Below are positions 42,793 through 57,519 of a stretch of 64,000 bases of DNA, piece by piece. A program made the translations under genes and the position numbers. Position 1 is the first letter of the stretch. Each line of letters opens with the position of its first letter. Under the pieces are notes generated by a model, which made no database searches, was not told where the DNA came from, and worked only from the letters and a program-made list of their open reading frames with translations. This stretch comes from Leptospira ainazelensis (GTDB lineage: Bacteria > Spirochaetota > Leptospiria > Leptospirales > Leptospiraceae). The stretch lies in assembly GCF_016918785.1 (NCBI RefSeq), contig NZ_JAFFPT010000060.1, forward strand, positions 62,001 through 126,000. Reading direction: 5' to 3'.

Positions 42793-44511
42793 AAGATAGA
42801 TCCTGGAATATTCCTTCTTCTCGGCTTTTTTTGTCCACTCGTCGAAAAAAATCTTCTCTTGTCTTTGAGGATCCACGATCGTATAGGAAAAGCTCATAAG
42901 AATATAAGAATATTCTGATTGAAATCCCGCCGTCCCGATTCCTTCCCAGCCTCTTCCCATCGGAGAAGAAGAGGTAAGAATCGTCCCCTGCGCGGTCCAT
43001 CGTTTGTCCCAGGTTTTACGAACCCCCGCTTGGAAAAGCTGAATTCCTTTGTTTTCGTAGTTTGGTCGGGAAGAAGTTCCGTCCTCTTTAAAAACGGTTC
43101 CCTCTTGGAGAAGAAGACTTTGCATCAAAAGAAAGGAGGTTTTTCCTCCGTATCCTCTCGCGTCCGTTCGAATTCCGGAAAATCCGTTCGAGTCCGAATC
43201 GGTTTTCAGATTCGGATCCTTGGACGTATAAAGACCTCCAAGAAAGTATGTAGCCTCGGGTCTTTCCCAGTTCAACTTGGATCCGAATAGATTTCCAAAC
43301 GTCGTTTGAGACGTCCCGTAACTCTGAAACGCGTTTAATCCGTATTCCCGCGAACCGCTCACGACGATTCCGTCCAGATCCAGACTCAAGTTCCTGATTT
43401 TCGCGGTGGAAAATTCGAATCCATAGTATTGATATCGACCGTAAGGACGAAGCGGACTCTCTTTCAAAAACAAATCCCCTTTGAGCGCTTCTTGTCTGGA
43501 CTCTTGATAGATATAGTAGAATATTCTAAAATTCTCAAGTCCCATTTTTTCGGAGAGGGAAAAACTTCCTCCGGAAATTCTGCGGGGCGATTCGTCGCGA
43601 TTTTTTTCGGAATACAAATTCGAATTTTGCATCTGAGCCCCGAGCGCCGAAAAAGAAAGTCCGATCGGTTTCCATTGGACTGAAAATTCTCCATAGTTTA
43701 AAAATCCCGCAAAAAGAAATCCGTTTCGATCGAGTCTCTGATATCCCCTTCCCGCTTCGACTCCGATTCTCCATTCCGGAGTTTCCCATCCGCTCAGATA
43801 TAAAAGTTCTCCGTCGGCGCCCCTCGTTACCGTTTTGGTTCCGATGATACTCTCTTCGTATTCCAAAAAGGGCGAGATTAGAATCTGTTGATAAAATCGA
43901 TTTCCCTTCTGCGCCCATCCGAACTCGGGACTTACGATCCCTCTGGAAAAACTTCTATCTGCTTGTTCTTCCCGTTTGCCTCCGTTTTGAGTCAGTCCTC
44001 TGTAGAGCAAGGTTGTGTTGAGATAAAAAGAAGAATCGGGTTTGGCGGGATTTCGTTTTTTCATGGAAGAATCTCCCGAATTGGAACGCGCTTCGTTGCC
44101 TTGCAGGCCTTCCTGGATCGTTTTCCCATTCGTCCCTGCTATCATTTCCGTTTCGGAAAACGTCTCCGCCGTTTTAGAATCCTGAATTTCTTTTTTTGGA
44201 AACGAAAATCTTCCCTTTCCTTTGAGATCTCTTTTTCCATCCTGTAATAACAGAAGATCGTCCAGCCGATATTCCGGAAAGGATTCCGCGTTGATCGTTA
44301 AAATCGGAAATACGATCCAAATCAGTAATACGAGTTTTTGCGAGATCGTTTTTTTGTTTCGATCCTGCGGTAGGGATCGACGCGGAGTCAATAAATTGGT
44401 TGTTAAATTCAGTTTTTGTAATTTAGAATTTTTGAATTTATTGACTGTAGCGGAGAGCCCGGTCCGCGCAGCGGAACCGCCCGGCGCCTTTCCTTTTCGT
44501 AAATTTTCCAT
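42772..44511 (-). CDS. Putative outer-membrane beta-barrel protein
   Basis: About 579 residues from the ATG at 44511, one base after the stop of the flippase gene. The true signal peptide appears at about residues 55-75 (KLVLLIWIVFPILTINAES), preceded by a long basic stretch, so an internal start (for example a TTG giving TPRRSLPQDRNK...) is possible. The mature part has alternating hydrophobic strands and turns, ends in an aromatic residue (GVYF), and contains a Gly/Asn/Thr-rich beta pattern typical of porin-like barrels. Exact family unknown. The C-terminal Phe supports an outer-membrane protein. Confidence 0.68.
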   Translation of the reverse strand: MENLRKGKAPGGSAARTGLSATVNKFKNSKLQKLNLTTNLLTPRRSLPQDRNKKTISQKLVLLIWIVFPILTINAESFPEYRLDDLLLLQDGKRDLKGKGRFSFPKKEIQDSKTAETFSETEMIAGTNGKTIQEGLQGNEARSNSGDSSMKKRNPAKPDSSFYLNTTLLYRGLTQNGGKREEQADRSFSRGIVSPEFGWAQKGNRFYQQILISPFLEYEESIIGTKTVTRGADGELLYLSGWETPEWRIGVEAGRGYQRLDRNGFLFAGFLNYGEFSVQWKPIGLSFSALGAQMQNSNLYSEKNRDESPRRISGGSFSLSEKMGLENFRIFYYIYQESRQEALKGDLFLKESPLRPYGRYQYYGFEFSTAKIRNLSLDLDGIVVSGSREYGLNAFQSYGTSQTTFGNLFGSKLNWERPEATYFLGGLYTSKDPNLKTDSDSNGFSGIRTDARGYGGKTSFLLMQSLLLQEGTVFKEDGTSSRPNYENKGIQLFQAGVRKTWDKRWTAQGTILTSSSPMGRGWEGIGTAGFQSEYSYILMSFSYTIVDPQRQEKIFFDEWTKKAEKKEYSRIYLSAGVYF

Positions 44512-44512
44512 T

Positions 44513-45799
<1,287 letters not shown>

Positions 45800-45800
45800 T

Positions 45801-46763
45801 CTATTTTTTGAAATCTGTTTTCTCTCTCCAAAACGACAATAGATAAACCGAGAAAAAACCGATATAACTGCTAACGATCCCGTACCTTAGGTATCTTGCA
45901 ACCGGATTTTCTGGAAAGAGCTTTTGAACAAGATAACCCGGAAGAAAGTAAAACAACAATACTCCGGCGATCAAGATCCCCACCCTTTTTGCGGTTTCAT
46001 CGAGAGTCTTCATCGGTTTCCAATCCAAGGAATGATACTTGGATATCAGAATTCCGATCGCAAATCCTGCGAGCGCTCCACAAGCCGAAATCACCTGCTC
46101 GTAGGATTTCGCTTTTTCGATTCCGTTGTTTTCCGAATACAAAAGCACCGAGGGAAGAGTCGCAACTACGAAGATCAAAGAAAGCGTTTTTGTGTTGGAA
46201 AGATTCTGTCCCGGAAACGGATGCGGCGCTTCGAGCTCCGGAACAAAACGGAACAAAAGTTGTACAAAAAGAAGTCCAAGAAGTCCTAAAACAAATCCCC
46301 CGAGTACGTCTCCGGGAAAATGAACTCCCGCATACATCCTCGAAAACGGCATCAGAAGAATGATGATCCCCGCTACCAACTGAAGCGGTCTTGATTTTGT
46401 ATTGAGAAGAATGAGTCCCCAGATCACAACCGACGTCTGCACGTGACCCGATGGAAATCCGTATGCGAATTCTGTCAAACTTGCCGGCCCCATCCACGCA
46501 AGAAAAGGTCTCGGACTTTCAAAAAAAGCCTTTGCCAATCCGTTTACGATTCCGGAAGTAAGAAGTCCGACTCCAAGTCGAATCCCGAGTTTGCGATTCC
46601 AAAAAATATAAACGCTCGAAAGAAGAATCATAAAAAATAGATTTCCTCCGAGATGATGAAACAAAAGACTCACCCAACCCAACAAACTCGCGTTCAGAGA
46701 AGTTCCTCGTAACGTTTCTAAAAAACCATTCCCAAACCAAAAAGAGTCCTGAAACCAACTCAT
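45801..46763 (-). CDS. PAP2-family membrane phosphatase
   Basis: A 320-residue integral membrane protein. The three phosphatase motifs are KAFFESPRP (Lys78, Arg85, Pro86), [10 protein letters not shown] with His107, and [12 protein letters not shown] with Ser141, Arg142, His148 and Asp152. The family removes phosphate from phosphatidate, undecaprenyl pyrophosphate or lipid A. About 6-8 hydrophobic segments span the rest. As the first gene of an operon with a flippase and an outer-membrane protein, a role in lipid-carrier recycling or envelope glycan handling is plausible. Confidence 0.9.
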   Translation of the reverse strand: MSWFQDSFWFGNGFLETLRGTSLNASLLGWVSLLFHHLGGNLFFMILLSSVYIFWNRKLGIRLGVGLLTSGIVNGLAKAFFESPRPFLAWMGPASLTEFAYGFPSGHVQTSVVIWGLILLNTKSRPLQLVAGIIILLMPFSRMYAGVHFPGDVLGGFVLGLLGLLFVQLLFRFVPELEAPHPFPGQNLSNTKTLSLIFVVATLPSVLLYSENNGIEKAKSYEQVISACGALAGFAIGILISKYHSLDWKPMKTLDETAKRVGILIAGVLLFYFLPGYLVQKLFPENPVARYLRYGIVSSYIGFFSVYLLSFWREKTDFKK

Positions 46764-46985
46764 ATTTTCACCTTTCTCCTAACGTATTTTTTTTCCAAAG
46801 CCGGTTCCGAATTCGGATTTTTTTTTACGATCTTTCCCTTTGGACAATTCAAAGTGTATTCTCGGAAAACTACACAAAGTTCAAGTCGCTTTCAAAAAAT
46901 CCAACTTGATGGATTCGATTCCTTTCCATACAATGAATTCTAAATCCAATATTTATTGAACACTTGTTCGAAAAGCAGACCTTGC

Positions 46986-47789
<804 letters not shown>

Positions 47790-47824
47790 ATTCAATTTTT
47801 TGAATCTATTATAGAAGAATCAAT

Positions 47825-51202
<3,378 letters not shown>

Positions 51203-51210
51203 GAAATCAC

Positions 51211-51249
51211 ATTCTAAATTTAGAATATTTATTCCAAATCGGAATAAAT
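51211..51249. terminator. Two palindromes after icmF
   Basis: ATTCTAAATTTAGAAT at 51211-51226 and a perfect 9-bp hairpin ATTTATTCC/GGAATAAAT at 51227-51235 with 51241-51249. Neither has a strong T-run, so a terminator is only probable. The gap to 51463 is otherwise AT-rich with no gene. Confidence 0.35.
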
Positions 51250-51463
51250 AGAACCGAAAACCGTGAATTTGAATTCTCCAAAAATAGAGTCTAACGAGTG
51301 TTATTTCTATTTCGATTTTACTTTTTTTGAACTAATTTTGACTTTTTTGATTTTTTTATTGACTAAAGCCGAAAACTAAAATCACATTCGGCTTCTAAGA
51401 TTCAAAAATATATCAGCTATAGAGTCGGGTTTTCTTCATTCAAATTAGAACTGGAGAAAATTC

Positions 51464-52594
51464 ATGAAGAGAAGATGGGACAAATCTAGGATCCGTTTCC
51501 TATTTCGGAAAACCGGAATTGCAATGTTGGTGACGTTCGTTCTGTTCGTCACTCAGTCGGTGAGCGCGGCCTACGAAAGAACGGTTTTAACTTACGATGT
51601 GATAGGTCGTAATTTTTATACCGGGGAGACAACTCACTACTCATTAAACGTAATCAAATACAAAAAAACGGGGATCATCTTAGATCCAAAACTCAAGAGT
51701 GTTTTGTGTGTTCACGGTTTTGGCGACAACAGCACGATCTACGAACCGCTTGCCAAAGAGTTGATCAATCAGTCTAAGGCTCACACCGTTTATATACTGG
51801 ATTTACCGGGACACGGGGAAAGCATCGTGGGTCAGGGTTCCGCCGCTTTGCCGAAATATGCAAGCGATCTTACTCTCATTCACTACGCCGATGCGCTTCG
51901 TGCCTTGTTATCTCAAATGACGGTGACCGAGGGAAAAAAAATTCATACGATCGTTGGCCATAGTTTAGGCGGGCTCGTCATCCAGATCGTTCAAAATCAA
52001 TTCGTTACACGGGGCTGGGGTGGAAATCTTCTTTCCAGTTTTGGAATCGAAAATACGATTCTCATCGCAAGCGATATCCCGTCTCCATTGCCTTGGTATC
52101 CGGGAGATACGGACATGAGCGATCCGAATTCCGCAAAAAGTCTGGTATGGAATTATAAAGTTCAAAAGGTCGTGGAATTCGAACCCTATCCGCCGGTCTT
52201 AGCCTTTGGATATTTCGTACAAAGCCCGAACGATTTCTTTATGGGTACCAAATATTCAGTCAACGGTGTGCCCGTTTCGGGAGCACCTACTCCAAGCGAA
52301 ATTCCGCTCATGAATAATTTGGAGCCGTATCCCGCAGGTGCAAACGTAGTCGGTTTGGATCCATCGGGAGAAACGACGGAATCCCGTCCTCGTTTGCAAA
52401 TTTCACCGAATATCTGGGCCGGATTCAATCTCAAAGTTGTATGGTTGGACAAAGACCCATTCTTCAGTCATTCCGAACTACAGGGTTTGGCTCAGTATCT
52501 CAAAACCGGTTTGGACGTGATTACGATTTCCGATCCTGAGGCGGTACACGGAACTCCGTATTCCAAACCAAGCCTGTTGGTTCCTTTGTTTTGA
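51464..52594 (+). CDS. Exported alpha/beta hydrolase (lipase-like)
   Basis: A 376-residue protein with a signal peptide (TGIAMLVTFVLFVTQSVSAAY, residues 17-37). The fold landmarks are VLCVHGFGDNSTIYEP (oxyanion strand), YILDLPGHGES, VGHSLGGLVIQIVQ (Ser in GxSxG), VWLDKDPFFSHSELQ and a C-terminal EAVHGTPY with the probable catalytic His. Likely an exported lipase or esterase. GGAG lies 8 bases before the ATG. Its stop codon at 52592-52594 is only 3 bases from the left end of a MITE-like element, so the element probably lies in its 3' untranslated region. Confidence 0.85.
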   Translation: MKRRWDKSRIRFLFRKTGIAMLVTFVLFVTQSVSAAYERTVLTYDVIGRNFYTGETTHYSLNVIKYKKTGIILDPKLKSVLCVHGFGDNSTIYEPLAKELINQSKAHTVYILDLPGHGESIVGQGSAALPKYASDLTLIHYADALRALLSQMTVTEGKKIHTIVGHSLGGLVIQIVQNQFVTRGWGGNLLSSFGIENTILIASDIPSPLPWYPGDTDMSDPNSAKSLVWNYKVQKVVEFEPYPPVLAFGYFVQSPNDFFMGTKYSVNGVPVSGAPTPSEIPLMNNLEPYPAGANVVGLDPSGETTESRPRLQISPNIWAGFNLKVVWLDKDPFFSHSELQGLAQYLKTGLDVITISDPEAVHGTPYSKPSLLVPLF

Positions 52595-52597
52595 ACT

Positions 52598-52852
52598 TGC
52601 AGCCTTACCCACAGGTTAAAAAAGCGATTTCGAATCGGGGCGATTCCAATCAAAATTTTGTAGGAGTTCCTACATCTGGGACTTTTTACTTGCAAAATAT
52701 TGATTCTGTGATATAGGAAAATCTCCCGGAGTTTTCCACCATCCCGCCCCTCCACCCAAAAACAGGGCGGGGCGCGCGACTTTCACAGAAGATCGTCGTT
52801 GTTACGACAAATTCTTTGAAAGATTCGGTCTCACTTTGCGGGTAAGTTTATG
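52598..52852 (-). mobile_element. MITE-like element, full-length inverted copy
   Basis: About 255 bp, opposite in orientation to 24214-24475. The left end CCTTACCCACAGG and right end GCGGGTAAGTTTATG are the same terminal sequences with several changes. The interior shares TTTTGTAGGAGTTCCTACA, TGATATAGGAAAATCTCCCGG, CCCGCCCCTCCACCC and GTCGTTGTTACGAC. No flanking duplication is visible, so this copy is older or decayed. It begins 3 bases after the hydrolase stop codon. Confidence 0.78.
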
Positions 52853-53231
52853 GCAAGGATGGATGTGTAACTTTTTTTTAAAGCCGCGTTCCAATCGATT
52901 CTTCCAAAAGAAACGTTTCCAGATTCTTTTGGAAGAACGGTCCTAACTTCGCTTTCAAAGTTGATTCCGGATGTTTCCCTTCCGGGTCGATTCGATCGGA
53001 CGAACCTTAAAAAATTCGAACAAACCTCGGGTCCTGTAACGAGGTTTGGTTAGTTTCCAAAACTCAAGTCTCACAAACGGAAATATCTTTCCAAAATGGA
53101 ACAATTCCGCACAACGTCCGCCGTTTGGTTTGTTGTAAAAGTAACCCGTATCAAAGAAGATTTTCAAATCTTTTGAGAAGGGATTTTTAAAAGACCTAAG
53201 ATTTAAAATCGAGAGGTCGAAACAACGGACC
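52853..53231. other. Intergenic region, no supported gene
   Basis: About 380 bases between the repeat element and the next gene. A minus-strand open frame here runs into the antisense of the following gene and has no motif. Confidence 0.5.
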
Positions 53232-54011
53232 ATGATTATGAACCGCCCATTTTTCTTTTTTTTCCTTTTATTTTTTTCTTTTTCCCTGTTTTCCGAGACT
53301 GAAAACTCCTCGCTCGAAGAAATCATTCTCAAAAGAAACGAACTTTTCGCCAAACAAGGCCAAAAATTCAAAAACACAAAACTGGATTCGTATTTTAGAA
53401 AATTCGACTGGTATCGACCTGGGTCGAAGCCGGCAAAATTATCCCCAAAGGACCAAATACTCGCGGAAAAATACGTTCGTATGGAAAGGGAATATGCCCT
53501 TAAATATCTCGAATTTTTATCCAACGGAATCGCCTGGGACGATTCTAAATTAGAATATTATGAAACTGTGGAACGTTCCTTTCTTAAAAATGATTCGGTT
53601 CAGAATCAAATCGATAAAAGAACAGAAAATATTCCCTACCGTTCCGAAGAAATCTTTATCACCGGAATCCGCGTTTCGGGCAAGCCGAACGAAGAAAAAT
53701 TACTCGATTCGATCCGACTGGCAAAAAGCGGCGAACTCGAATTCAAAAAATATTATACTCTCACACCTTCTCGGGACGGAAAATTTTATAAAATTCTGGA
53801 ATGTTCTATGGACTCGATCAACCAGGAGATCTGTTCCACGCGCTATATCCTGGAAAAGGACAGACTTCTCTCGGTTTTACAGACAGTTCCTCAGACAAGT
53901 TATGTTTCGGAATGGATTTATATCTACTTAGAAGGAAGTCTATTCAGCACCCGATTCTACTTTAAAAGTATGGGACAGGTGGAAAAGGAAGTTGTAGTCA
54001 ACAGCGACTAA
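53232..54011 (+). CDS. Exported hypothetical protein
   Basis: A 259-residue protein with a Phe-rich signal (PFFFFFLLFFSFSLFSETEN, cleavage near residue 21; an alternative start is 6 bases later). The mature part is Lys/Glu/Ser rich and alpha/beta, with blocks FAKQGQKFKNTKLDSYFRKFDWYRPGS and LDDSI-like text replaced by LLDSIRLAKSGEL. No cysteine motif or known domain; probably periplasmic. I do not recognise a family. Its Shine-Dalgarno is weak. It is isolated, with about 330 bases to the next gene. Confidence 0.65.
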   Translation: MIMNRPFFFFFLLFFSFSLFSETENSSLEEIILKRNELFAKQGQKFKNTKLDSYFRKFDWYRPGSKPAKLSPKDQILAEKYVRMEREYALKYLEFLSNGIAWDDSKLEYYETVERSFLKNDSVQNQIDKRTENIPYRSEEIFITGIRVSGKPNEEKLLDSIRLAKSGELEFKKYYTLTPSRDGKFYKILECSMDSINQEICSTRYILEKDRLLSVLQTVPQTSYVSEWIYIYLEGSLFSTRFYFKSMGQVEKEVVVNSD

Positions 54012-54339
54012 CTGACAAAATTTATTTTTCGATTCACCTCTTCGGTTTTGTTCTTGGAAAATAGTTTCTTATAAACTGCGTATTTCAGATTTTTCCATCC
54101 AAACGAAGGCCTCTTTCCGAAAGAAAAGAAATTTTCAAAAATTCGGTCTTCCTCAGATACCATTTCATCCGCGGAATATGAGCAAAAGGAACAAGCCCAG
54201 GCTGAACCGTCTTCGCCCGGGGAAGCAAGGATTATCTCCCCAATCTCTACTTTGGGAGAAATTTTTATTGTAAACGATTTAAATTCCGTTTTTATCGGTC
54301 TGCAATCAAGAACGGAGAGTTATTCAGGAGAATCCATAC
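54012..54339. other. Intergenic region, no supported gene
   Basis: About 330 bases before the beta-helix gene. AGGAG lies 8 bases ahead of the next start at 54340. Nothing else recognised. Confidence 0.5.
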
Positions 54340-55851
54340 ATGAAAAACGCAAATATAAAATTGATAACAATGGGAACGATCGTCCTTTTACCCATTCTGT
54401 ATATTACCTTTTTATTTTTCTCTCGAATGGAAAAAAAGACCGTTCCCACATTCCCGGCGACGTTTTCCGATTCGGATACGTATTGTAAAAATAAGAATTC
54501 TAAAACTTTCAAATTTATTCCGAATCAGATTAAGGAATTACAAACCTTACTCAACTCTCTGGAAGAATGTACGACCATCGATTTAGCTTCGGGAATCTAC
54601 GTTTTCAACAACAGCGTTTCTATTTCCGGAGTCAACGGAATCAAACTGAAAGGCGCAGGCAAAAAAGCGACCACTCTGAAATTCGTGGATGCAGGAAACG
54701 TCAACGGAGTGGATGTGGAAGCGGCAAATTCGTTTACCATTCGGGATCTAAAAATTCTCGATAGCCCGAAAAACGGATTGGAAATCCGATTATCCGAAAA
54801 CATCTTAATCGATAACATTGAAGTTACGTGGTCCGCAACCTCCGGTGAAGCGATGAAAAAGAACGGAGCATACGGAGTTTATCCGGTCAACGTAATCAAC
54901 GTCCTTTTGCAGAATACGGATACCTTTTATGCTTCGGATGCAGGATTGTATGTCGGACAGTGTATCAACGCACTCGTTCGTTACAATCGAGCAGAATACA
55001 ACGTAATGGGACTTGAGATCGAAAATACGATCAACGCAGACGTCTACGAAAACACGGTAACCAATAACACGGGCGGTTTTTTAGCATACGATTTGAACAA
55101 GAATACGATCGTTTCCAGAAACATTCGGGTTCATAAGAATCGGATCTACGGCAATAACAATCCGAATTTTGCAAGCACGGGAATCGTAAAGACTGTTCCC
55201 GCCGGCGTAGGAATGGTACTTACTTCGATTCGAGATATCGAGATCTACGACAATGTCTTCGGAAAAAACAATTCTACCGATATCGGAATTATGAACGGCT
55301 TGGTATCGGAAACTCCGAATTTTTCCGAATGGCCTATGAACAATTGGCGAGCACACGACATCTATCTGCACGATAACTCTTTCGGAGAGGATTCCGGCAA
55401 AGCGGTGGACAACGGTAGCACCGACGGTAAAAACCGTCCTCTCGGTTTGCTCGTTAAATCGGTGATGGATTCAATCAATGAATTTAACGTTTCAAATAAC
55501 AAAAAAGCGGAGCCTGTTCCCAATATCGTGTATGATGGAGTCGATACCGGATTCACGGTTCTCCAAATGACGACTTGGTTCGGAAATCATCCTGGAAATC
55601 TCAACCGAATCTGTCTAAAAAACAATAACAAGGGAAAGGTCGCGCCCTCCCTTTTGGATATAAACCTACCTGCCATCCTCGACAATTCGGAAGACCCGAC
55701 GGATGAATCCATGCGTAAATCGGTAAGATCGGGTGAAACGAAAGTATATCGATATTCGGATGCACCCGCCTATGGCGGAACTCCTAATTCCGGTTTCGAT
55801 TGCGAAGGATTTCGGTTCGAAGGTATGCCCGTCGTTTTTCCCGGTGCTTAA
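54340..55851 (+). CDS. Parallel beta-helix repeat protein (paired type)
   Basis: A 503-residue protein with an N-terminal hydrophobic segment (ITMGTIVLLPILYITFLFF, residues 9-28) and a long right-handed beta-helix (about 60-340) made of short turns: NSVSISGVNGIKLKGAG, NSFTIRDLKILDSPKNGLEIRLSENILIDNIEVTW, NVLLQNTDTFYASDAGLYVG, NTINADVYENTVTNNTGGFLAYD. The plan fits a family that occurs as a gene pair with a cytochrome-like partner. The adjacent gene has two haem motifs, matching the pair. Substrate and function are unknown. AGGAG 8 bases upstream supports the start. The pair is separated by 38 bases. Confidence 0.82.
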   Translation: MKNANIKLITMGTIVLLPILYITFLFFSRMEKKTVPTFPATFSDSDTYCKNKNSKTFKFIPNQIKELQTLLNSLEECTTIDLASGIYVFNNSVSISGVNGIKLKGAGKKATTLKFVDAGNVNGVDVEAANSFTIRDLKILDSPKNGLEIRLSENILIDNIEVTWSATSGEAMKKNGAYGVYPVNVINVLLQNTDTFYASDAGLYVGQCINALVRYNRAEYNVMGLEIENTINADVYENTVTNNTGGFLAYDLNKNTIVSRNIRVHKNRIYGNNNPNFASTGIVKTVPAGVGMVLTSIRDIEIYDNVFGKNNSTDIGIMNGLVSETPNFSEWPMNNWRAHDIYLHDNSFGEDSGKAVDNGSTDGKNRPLGLLVKSVMDSINEFNVSNNKKAEPVPNIVYDGVDTGFTVLQMTTWFGNHPGNLNRICLKNNNKGKVAPSLLDINLPAILDNSEDPTDESMRKSVRSGETKVYRYSDAPAYGGTPNSGFDCEGFRFEGMPVVFPGA

Positions 55852-55889
55852 ACTTCGATTTGAAAATGAGAAGAGATAGGAATAACGAT

Positions 55890-56984
55890 ATGAAAGCTCG
55901 TTTTTTATGGGTAAGCGTTTTTAGTATATTCAGTTTATTTGTTATAGGCTGCGGGGCAAAAGCCAATCTCAATCTTGAGGGAAAGGTGGTAAAAATAAAC
56001 GAAAAACTATCCGCTTACGGATTATTCTCAACAATCAACCCGAGTAAACTGATCCCGATCTCTTCCGGCATCGAATACGATTTGAACACTCCGTTGTTCT
56101 CCGATTATACAAGAAAGGATCGTATTCTTTTTTTGCCGAACGGAACCAACATGGCCTACAATTCCGAAAGGGAATTCGACTTTCCGATCGGAAGTGTAAT
56201 CGCAAAAACGTTTTCTCTTCCTGAAAATTTCTCCACAAAGTCAGGACAATTCGGCAAAAGACTGGAAACCCGTCTTTTGATACACCAACCGAAAGGTTGG
56301 TTTGCCGTGTCGTATGTTTGGAATGAGGAGAATACGGATGCCGATATCGCATACGCAGGAGAAACCATTCCGGTGAATTATAAGGACGAGGCCGGATCCA
56401 AACGAACCTTCAACTACTCGGTGCCGTCCAGAAACCAATGTTCTTCCTGTCATCAATCCTATGAAGGCAGAGCGCAATCCATAGTACCGATCGGAATCAA
56501 AGCGAGACATCTCAATAAGGAATACGGTTTTACCTCGGATAAGGAAAACCAACTTCGATATATGTCGAAGAGGAACGCATTGGTCGGCCTTCCATTTTTC
56601 GGAATTCCGAAACTCGCGAATGCTCTGGACGAAAAAGAATCGATCAACGAAAGAGCTAGGGCTTATTTGGATATCAACTGTGCCCACTGTCACCAAGCAA
56701 GTGCGGCCGGAGGCATTAATTCCAAGCTGATTCTTTCTTACGACGAGGAGGACATGTCCCTATTTGGAGTCTGTAAGACTCCCGGATCCGCAGGAAAAGG
56801 AGGCGGGGGACTCCGATTTGATATAGTACCGGGAAGTCCGAAAGAATCCATTCTCCATCATAGAATGGCGACAACCGATCCTGGAGCGATGATGCCGCAG
56901 ATAGGAAGAGCGCTTGTTCACAAAGAAGGAGTCGATCTCATTTACAAATGGATCGCAGGGATGAAAGCAAAAAGTTGTCCTTAG
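55890..56984 (+). CDS. Di-haem c-type cytochrome lipoprotein, partner of beta-helix gene
   Basis: From the ATG at 55890 the product has 364 residues, with AGGA upstream and the lipobox VIGC near residue 21. It carries two CxxCH haem-binding motifs, CSSCH (about 186) and CAHCH (about 266), with a C-terminal GAMMPQIG stretch that may supply a Met ligand. Several blocks (NTPLFSDYTRKDRILFLPNG, QIGRALVHKEGVDLIYKWIAGM) match the SO2930 di-haem family as I know it. It is probably exported, haem-bearing and tethered to a membrane. It forms a two-gene unit with the upstream beta-helix gene. Confidence 0.85.
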   Translation: MKARFLWVSVFSIFSLFVIGCGAKANLNLEGKVVKINEKLSAYGLFSTINPSKLIPISSGIEYDLNTPLFSDYTRKDRILFLPNGTNMAYNSEREFDFPIGSVIAKTFSLPENFSTKSGQFGKRLETRLLIHQPKGWFAVSYVWNEENTDADIAYAGETIPVNYKDEAGSKRTFNYSVPSRNQCSSCHQSYEGRAQSIVPIGIKARHLNKEYGFTSDKENQLRYMSKRNALVGLPFFGIPKLANALDEKESINERARAYLDINCAHCHQASAAGGINSKLILSYDEEDMSLFGVCKTPGSAGKGGGGLRFDIVPGSPKESILHHRMATTDPGAMMPQIGRALVHKEGVDLIYKWIAGMKAKSCP

Positions 56985-56988
56985 AATC

Positions 56989-57519
56989 TCAGATCGATTC
57001 GCGCGCGACGATTTCCTGGAGCGCGTCCTCGAATTCTCCTTCTACCAAAAATCCGCGACCTTCGATCGCGTACTGCAGCATCAAGTTGAGGGAATTGCCG
57101 AAGTCTTCGTTTAACAAATAACCTTCGCGATCCATCGCGTAGCCGGAAGAATGGGGAAACGTCGGTATCATTCTTTTTACGATTTCGGGCAAAGGAGGAA
57201 GCGATTTCGCATAACCGTAGATTGTTTTTCCGAGAGCGAAGGCGTATCCGATTTCAAAGGCAGTGCCGTCGTCCACAAGCGGTCCTCGAAACGGATTACA
57301 ATTCGCTAATATGAGATCCGATTTCTGGATCAGATCCAAATTTCCAAAAAATATTTTTCGGGCTAGATCCTGGTTTCTTTTTGCGTCTTTCGGAACTTCG
57401 GAATCAAAAGGAGAAAGCGCCGAAAAACCCCGGGAAAAACAGAGGGATTTTTTATCCTGAAGAACTTCAACCGCGTCGGGTAAAAAAACTTCAGGCCCTG
57501 CAAGATAGATCGTTTTCAA
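56989..57519 (-). CDS. Nucleoside 2-deoxyribosyltransferase-like protein
   Basis: About 176 residues from a TTG at 57519, whose bases overlap the ilvD stop (TTGA), suggesting translational coupling. The family pattern is [16 protein letters not shown] (strand and loop), SPFDSEVP, and the phosphate/nucleoside site [33 protein letters not shown], which contains the conserved Asp and Glu of nucleoside 2-deoxyribosyltransferases. An earlier in-frame start (57615) would lie inside ilvD. Substrate unknown; related proteins act on nucleotide sugars. It ends 4 bases from the convergent cytochrome gene. Confidence 0.75.
   Translation of the reverse strand: MKTIYLAGPEVFLPDAVEVLQDKKSLCFSRGFSALSPFDSEVPKDAKRNQDLARKIFFGNLDLIQKSDLILANCNPFRGPLVDDGTAFEIGYAFALGKTIYGYAKSLPPLPEIVKRMIPTFPHSSGYAMDREGYLLNEDFGNSLNLMLQYAIEGRGFLVEGEFEDALQEIVARESI

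Noticed and set aside
45997..46497. Antisense and shifted frames over the PAP2 gene
   Set aside because: The PAP2 motifs are on the minus-strand frame 45801-46763; other frames show none.
47790..47824. Cobalamin riboswitch before icmF
   Set aside because: Only 35 bases separate the acyltransferase stop from the icmF start, too short for the aptamer; no B12 box seen.
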